A stretch of DNA of 64,000 nucleotides from NCBI RefSeq assembly GCF_017654505.1, contig NC_054539.1, positions 67,919,756-67,983,755 on the forward strand, given 5' to 3'. Positions 60,043-64,000 of the stretch are shown piece after piece. Position numbers and translations under genes: made by a program. The stretch is from Polyodon spathula (lineage: Eukaryota > Chordata > Actinopteri > Acipenseriformes > Polyodontidae). Numbering within the stretch: the stretch's first letter is position 1; every line of letters starts with the position of its first letter. The notes under the pieces are model-generated. The model was not told where the DNA came from and searched no databases. It worked only from the letters and a program-made list of their open reading frames with translations.

Positions 60043-60283
60043 TATGTAATCCAAAAACAAAAGCTGGGAATGTTTTGCTTTCACACCAGTTGCAGAATTT
60101 ATTTTAAATATATATGGCAAATAAGGACCAGAACAACTAAATGATTTATTGAGTTGTACATTCTTTAATTGTTATTGTGGTATTTGCTTCAGATTAGACA
60201 AATGATAATATATTGATACATATAACTCTCAATAATACTAAATTAATTCATTAAGTGTAATATTTAGTAATTTCCTGTTTGAG

Positions 60284-60447
60284 AGTAAAATAATAAAAAA
60301 ACGTTCTTGGGCGCTACATGAATGTGTGGAACGAGTACCTCAAAATATGGACACAGGCAAGGAATTGCTTCAGTAAGAATTGAAAGGCACAGACGTGGAA
60401 GCTTTGATAGCAATTTGAATTAGAGAAGATGGTGGAAGGGTTGTCAC
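60284..60447 (+). pseudogene. NBAS: NBAS exon with KKRSWALHECVERV block, two stops
   Basis: Acceptor TGTTTGAG precedes SKIIKKRSWALHECVERVP, then QNMDTGKELLQ. TAA follows at 60374-60376 where human NBAS has Tyr (LLQYGLKGTD). The frame continues ELKGTDVEALIAI to TGA at 60416-60418, where the family has Gly, and then IREDGGRVVT. The match is strong over more than 45 residues. The right boundary is approximate. Confidence 0.92.
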
Positions 60448-60449
60448 CT

Positions 60450-61864
60450 GCACTGTATTTAAATGAAGGCATTCATTTGTGTGAAAGCAGTTTCCATAAA
60501 CAGTTAGTAGAGCCTTTTTCTATAGCTTTGAACATTACATTCATAAAACAAATAACATAAATAAAAGCATTTCTCTTAGGATTTATAGCACAATTGTTAT
60601 TGACATTTCAATTGTTTTTTTAGTAAATCATTATGGTCTGGCAGGGTGGTGTGATGTCACAGTGACTGATATTTTCAGTCTCAATGTCCCATGAAGAGTC
60701 TCAAATGAGACACTTCATGGTACAGTGCACAGAGAATTACCATTTGTTATTTGCTGAAATGCACCCTGCAGCATGGTCAGAACACATGATTTTTCATTCT
60801 CCTCAGTCTTGAGTAAAAATATGCTCTGTTAATGGATCAATGGCATTAAAACCAAGGACTGTATAGCGGATTTAAGAGAACATCCTATTTAATGTTCTGA
60901 GTTTTTTAAGTGGTTAGAGTCAATAAATTATGCCATCCATCTTTATATGTTGTGCACTGTAATTCCCTATGCGAATCTCATGTTAAAAGGAATCCATAGG
61001 GGACAGACAAACAAGCGTCACACTTTAGAGTTTTTTAGAAGAAAAGAGAAAAGCTTTGCAAATTATTGTGACAAAACTTGCTAACAGCCTTTTTTTAGCA
61101 GGCTACTTGTTTGTTTGTCCAACTGTCTTTCTGTAGGACACTTGATAGTTGCATAGGACACTTGATATATATGCATATATATATACAGTTAATAGCATGC
61201 ACAACTTTCTAATTACTGACTGTATCAGTCTGGGTTATACAGAAGCTGTCTGTCTGTCTTCCCATCCAACAGTGTGTGACACGTGCATTTTAACATATAT
61301 CAAGCAAACTGTTTGTCCAACTAGTGAAAACTCCTAAGGACATTCTTAAGTTTGTGAATTCTTAAGAGTGAATCTGCAGTATATAAAGGCTGTCTCTATG
61401 TCACGCTTACATGTATCTAGAGAATTGCAAGTAACCCTACTGATTAGCTGTCCAAAACGAGTTTTCAAAGTCTTCATTACCTTTAATGCACTAATGATGT
61501 TCTTTCATATAATAAATAAATAAATAAATAAATCCTGCAATGTTAAATTAATGTGCAATCTTTTTAGTAAGAACTAGGCAAGATAATTCATGTCAAATAC
61601 TTTATTTTTGTATTTACAAGAATTTAACAACCCAAGCACTTCACTACTAAAGCGAAACAGCTGCTGACTTTACATGGTGGTAGAGGGTACTGGTCGTTGA
61701 GAGTGATTTTATTTTCTGTTAATAGGTTTTTTAAATGACTTTGGTTTCCCTCACAAGTTTAACTGTTCAGGTGGATTTATTAGGAAAACAACCCAAGCAT
61801 ATGCAGTTTATAGTTTCATCAATTTTCAGATGTACTAATAAATAAAATACTATGAAGCTGTGTA
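60450..61864. other. Noncoding stretch (continuing NBAS intron)
   Basis: No further NBAS exon recognised. A short AT repeat lies near 61165-61186 and AATA repeats near 61510-61533. Confidence 0.45.
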
Positions 61865-61865
61865 G

Positions 61866-61928
<63 letters not shown>
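61865..61928. repeat. (ATT)n microsatellite at the LINE 3' end
   Basis: About 60 bases of ATT repeats abut the 3' end of the LINE that follows, in the place of its short-repeat tail. Confidence 0.95.
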
Positions 61929-61929
61929 T

Positions 61930-62870
61930 TATTATTTAGCAGATGCTTTTATCCAAAGCGACTTACAAAAAATTGAACAAAATATAAAAGTATATACATG
62001 ATAGGCAATATAAATGCAAACACATATATACAATATATACAAAGTAAATATAAATAAAGGAAATGCAAAAAGATATATAAATAGGAATTTACAAATAAAG
62101 CTTGAATTTTGAGAAGACAGATAACCGGAAGCTGGTTCCACCACAGGGGGACAAGGGAAGAGAAGGGGCGAGCACAGGAGGAAGGAGAGTGAAGAGAAGG
62201 CATAACGAGTCTGCCAGTATGAGCGGGAGGGCGAGAGGGAATATAAGGAGACACGAGGGATTGGAGATAGGAAGGGGCAGTATGATAAATAGAGTGATAG
62301 GCAAGAGCAAAGGTCTAAAAACAGGAGATAGGTAACCAGTGTAAAGTGCGAAGCAGACAGGTAGCAGGATTGGGAGAATACCAGATGAGCAGCAGAATTT
62401 TGAATAAATTGAAGAGGACGAATTGCCAAAGCAGGGAGTCCAGTGAGGAGAGAGTTATGATAATCCAATCTAAAAAGAACAAGAGCTTGGACCAGGAGTT
62501 GAGTGGAATAAGTAGATAGGTAGGGGCAGATTCTGTAGATGTTGCTCAGAAAGAAACGACAAGTATGTGTTAGTGAAGAGATGTATTGAGAATAGGAGAA
62601 GGAAGGACTCAAAATAACGGTTTCTTGCAGAAATAGGGTGAGAAAGATTGATAGCATCAAGGGATGCCAGAGGGGGGAGAAGCAGAAGGAAAGTAAAGGA
62701 GGTCAGATTTAGAAAGGTTGAGATTGAGGTGTGAACGTGTCCAAGATGAGATTGCTGATTTGTAATTTGTAATGGCAAGGGAAAATACAATATCCTGAAA
62801 TTGCTTTGTAATTGTACGTGATCTAAGGCACTGTTCATTCATTTGAACAGTGGTCAGCATTTTAATAAAC
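61930..62870 (-). mobile_element. L2-like LINE, 3' fragment (second family)
   Basis: Read on the minus strand from 62860 the frames give AISSWTRSHLNLNLSKSDLLYF. Next come LSFLSEQHLQNL-type pieces, FRLDYHNSLLTGLPALAIRP, LQFIQNSAAHLVF, CGGTSFRLSVF and finally the 3' end TTGTAAGTCGCTTTGGATAA AAGCATCTGCTAAA (61936-61970). That tail is common among fish L2-type repeats and differs from the tail of the LINE at 35280-37368. Frame changes near 62500 and 62200 show decay. Confidence 0.8.
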
Positions 62871-62874
62871 CTTT

Positions 62875-63635
62875 ACATTGTGGCTCATTACTCATATACT
62901 GACCTGAGCTCACAATAAATGTACAACTCTCATAAAACTGCTGAATGGAACACAATGTGCACTTGGTTAGCATCATGCCAATATCTTCCAAGTTGTGATT
63001 TTTAACAGACCAAACACTGGAAGCTTCCCCTTTTAATGTGAAATACTTAATACTACGCATGTGTTTCCTGTGGTTTTGCAAAACTGATAAAATAAGCATC
63101 CGTTATTTCCATTGCAGTAAACATCTTACAACAGGGGTTTATAATTGGAAGTACAAACTGTATTACTATAATATGAAACATGACTTCATAAACCTGCTGT
63201 GAAAAATATACATCTATATAAAATAAAATGAAAGAAATACACTTCATACTTCGTAAGTTCAAGAAGTAATTTTATGCTAAGCGCTTTAATTATGGCAGTT
63301 TGTTAAATGTATGATTTTTCAGAATATCCCCACATATTAAACCTGACACATGCTTAAAATAAAATGAATCCTTTTCAAAAACTGAATATGTGCTTCAAAT
63401 GAAATCAATCACCTGTATGAAGTACAAGCTATATATCATTTATGTCTGTTTTCGAGTTCATCAAGCCTTGTATGTATTGTACAAGGCTACAAGCTTATTT
63501 CAATAGGTACCGCTTTCATTCTGCATATTTATTATTATATTGAATTCAAATGTGTTGGTACATTTTTGGGCTATAGAATATAATAATAATGAACAAGAAA
63601 TGTGGGTAGGTAGGAAAAAGGCAGTTTATCACATA
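62875..63635. other. Noncoding stretch
   Basis: No gene or repeat recognised. Confidence 0.4.
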
Positions 63636-63639
63636 GTAA

Positions 63640-64000
63640 TATAGGATCAAGCCCCTGTTTGTTGATGTGGTTGCCTCTGTGAAGCCTACCACTTGTTCTC
63701 TTGATCTTTTCCCCTCAGTTCTCTTGATCCTTTCCCCTCAGTTCTTTTGAAGTGTTATTGCTCCTGTTCTATTGCACATTATAAAACTATCCCTTACATC
63801 TGGAAGTGTTTCTCATTCTTTTAAAATAGCTATTATTACTCCCCTCTTAAAAATACCTAATCTTGATAACAATGTTCTCTTTAATTACCGTCCTGTATCA
63901 AACTTGTCTTTTCTGTTACAGTGGTTGTTCCAGTCGGGTTTCAGACTATTTCATAGCACTGAGACAGCTCTTGTTCGTGTCTTAAATTATCTTTTATTGG
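63640..64000 (+). mobile_element. L2-like LINE reverse transcriptase, running off the window
   Basis: The plus strand gives IAIITPLLKIPNLDNNVLFN, YRPVSNLSFLL and then WLFQSGFRLFHSTETALVRVLN, all landmarks of the L2-type polymerase N-terminal half. Between NLSFLL and FQSGFR about 30 residues of the usual ILEKV...LNN segment are missing, so there is an internal deletion near 63922. A short duplication (TTCTCTTGATC-TTTCCCCTCAG) lies at 63697-63742. The element continues beyond 64000. Confidence 0.82.

Overview
This 64 kb window looks like vertebrate nuclear DNA, most likely from a ray-finned fish. It is AT-rich and intron-like. It carries L2, CR1 and RTE-like LINE relics, a CORE-type SINE that shares an L2-like 3' tail, Tc1, Harbinger, piggyBac-like and pogo-like DNA transposons, Ty3/gypsy relics and many long microsatellites. 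The CR1-like family at 17461-18525 and the overall repeat mix resemble what I associate with sturgeons and paddlefish; that is an inference. There are no operons, rRNAs, tRNA genes or CRISPR arrays, and I found no intact protein-coding gene.

The main result is a pair of divergent, decayed gene relics. On the minus strand at 29389-30574 are three exons of DDX1 (DEAD-box RNA helicase). On the plus strand at 37594-about 60447 are eight exons of NBAS (the NRZ tether/NMD-factor gene). DDX1 and NBAS are divergent neighbours in other vertebrates, so this is the expected synteny. The lesions include a nonsense codon, frameshifts, a mutated DEAD motif, a lost GT splice donor, two premature stops in one NBAS exon and large missing exon blocks. 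Both genes therefore look dead, as in a duplicate locus decaying after segmental or whole-genome duplication.

Layout. 1-1700: Harbinger transposase relic. 3776-4237: solo LTR with target duplication. 5443-6147: pogo-like MITE with a doubled left end. 7925-8165: L2-like 3' end. 8903-9393: piggyBac-like MITE. 10080-10668: RTE-like LINE tail. 15441-16142: gypsy integrase relic. 17461-18525: CR1 relic. 20674-21272 and 24001-24254: two copies of one repeat. 22221-22483: CORE-SINE. 24345-25623: Tc1 relic. 27921-28008: an 88-bp C-rich tract. 29389-30574: DDX1 relic. 30690-35170: Ty3/gypsy gag-pol relic interrupted by a second piggyBac-like MITE. 35280-37368: L2 LINE. 37594-60447: NBAS relic, whose introns hold a Tc1 element with both ends (45074-46556), a solo LTR with target duplication (47305-48014), another LTR candidate and three MITE-like elements. 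61930-62870 and 63640-64000: two more L2-type LINE fragments.

Nothing here works together as a pathway. The window records gene loss plus nested transposon accumulation. I saw no undescribed functional system; the most informative signal is the decaying DDX1-NBAS pair and the order of insertions in and beside it.
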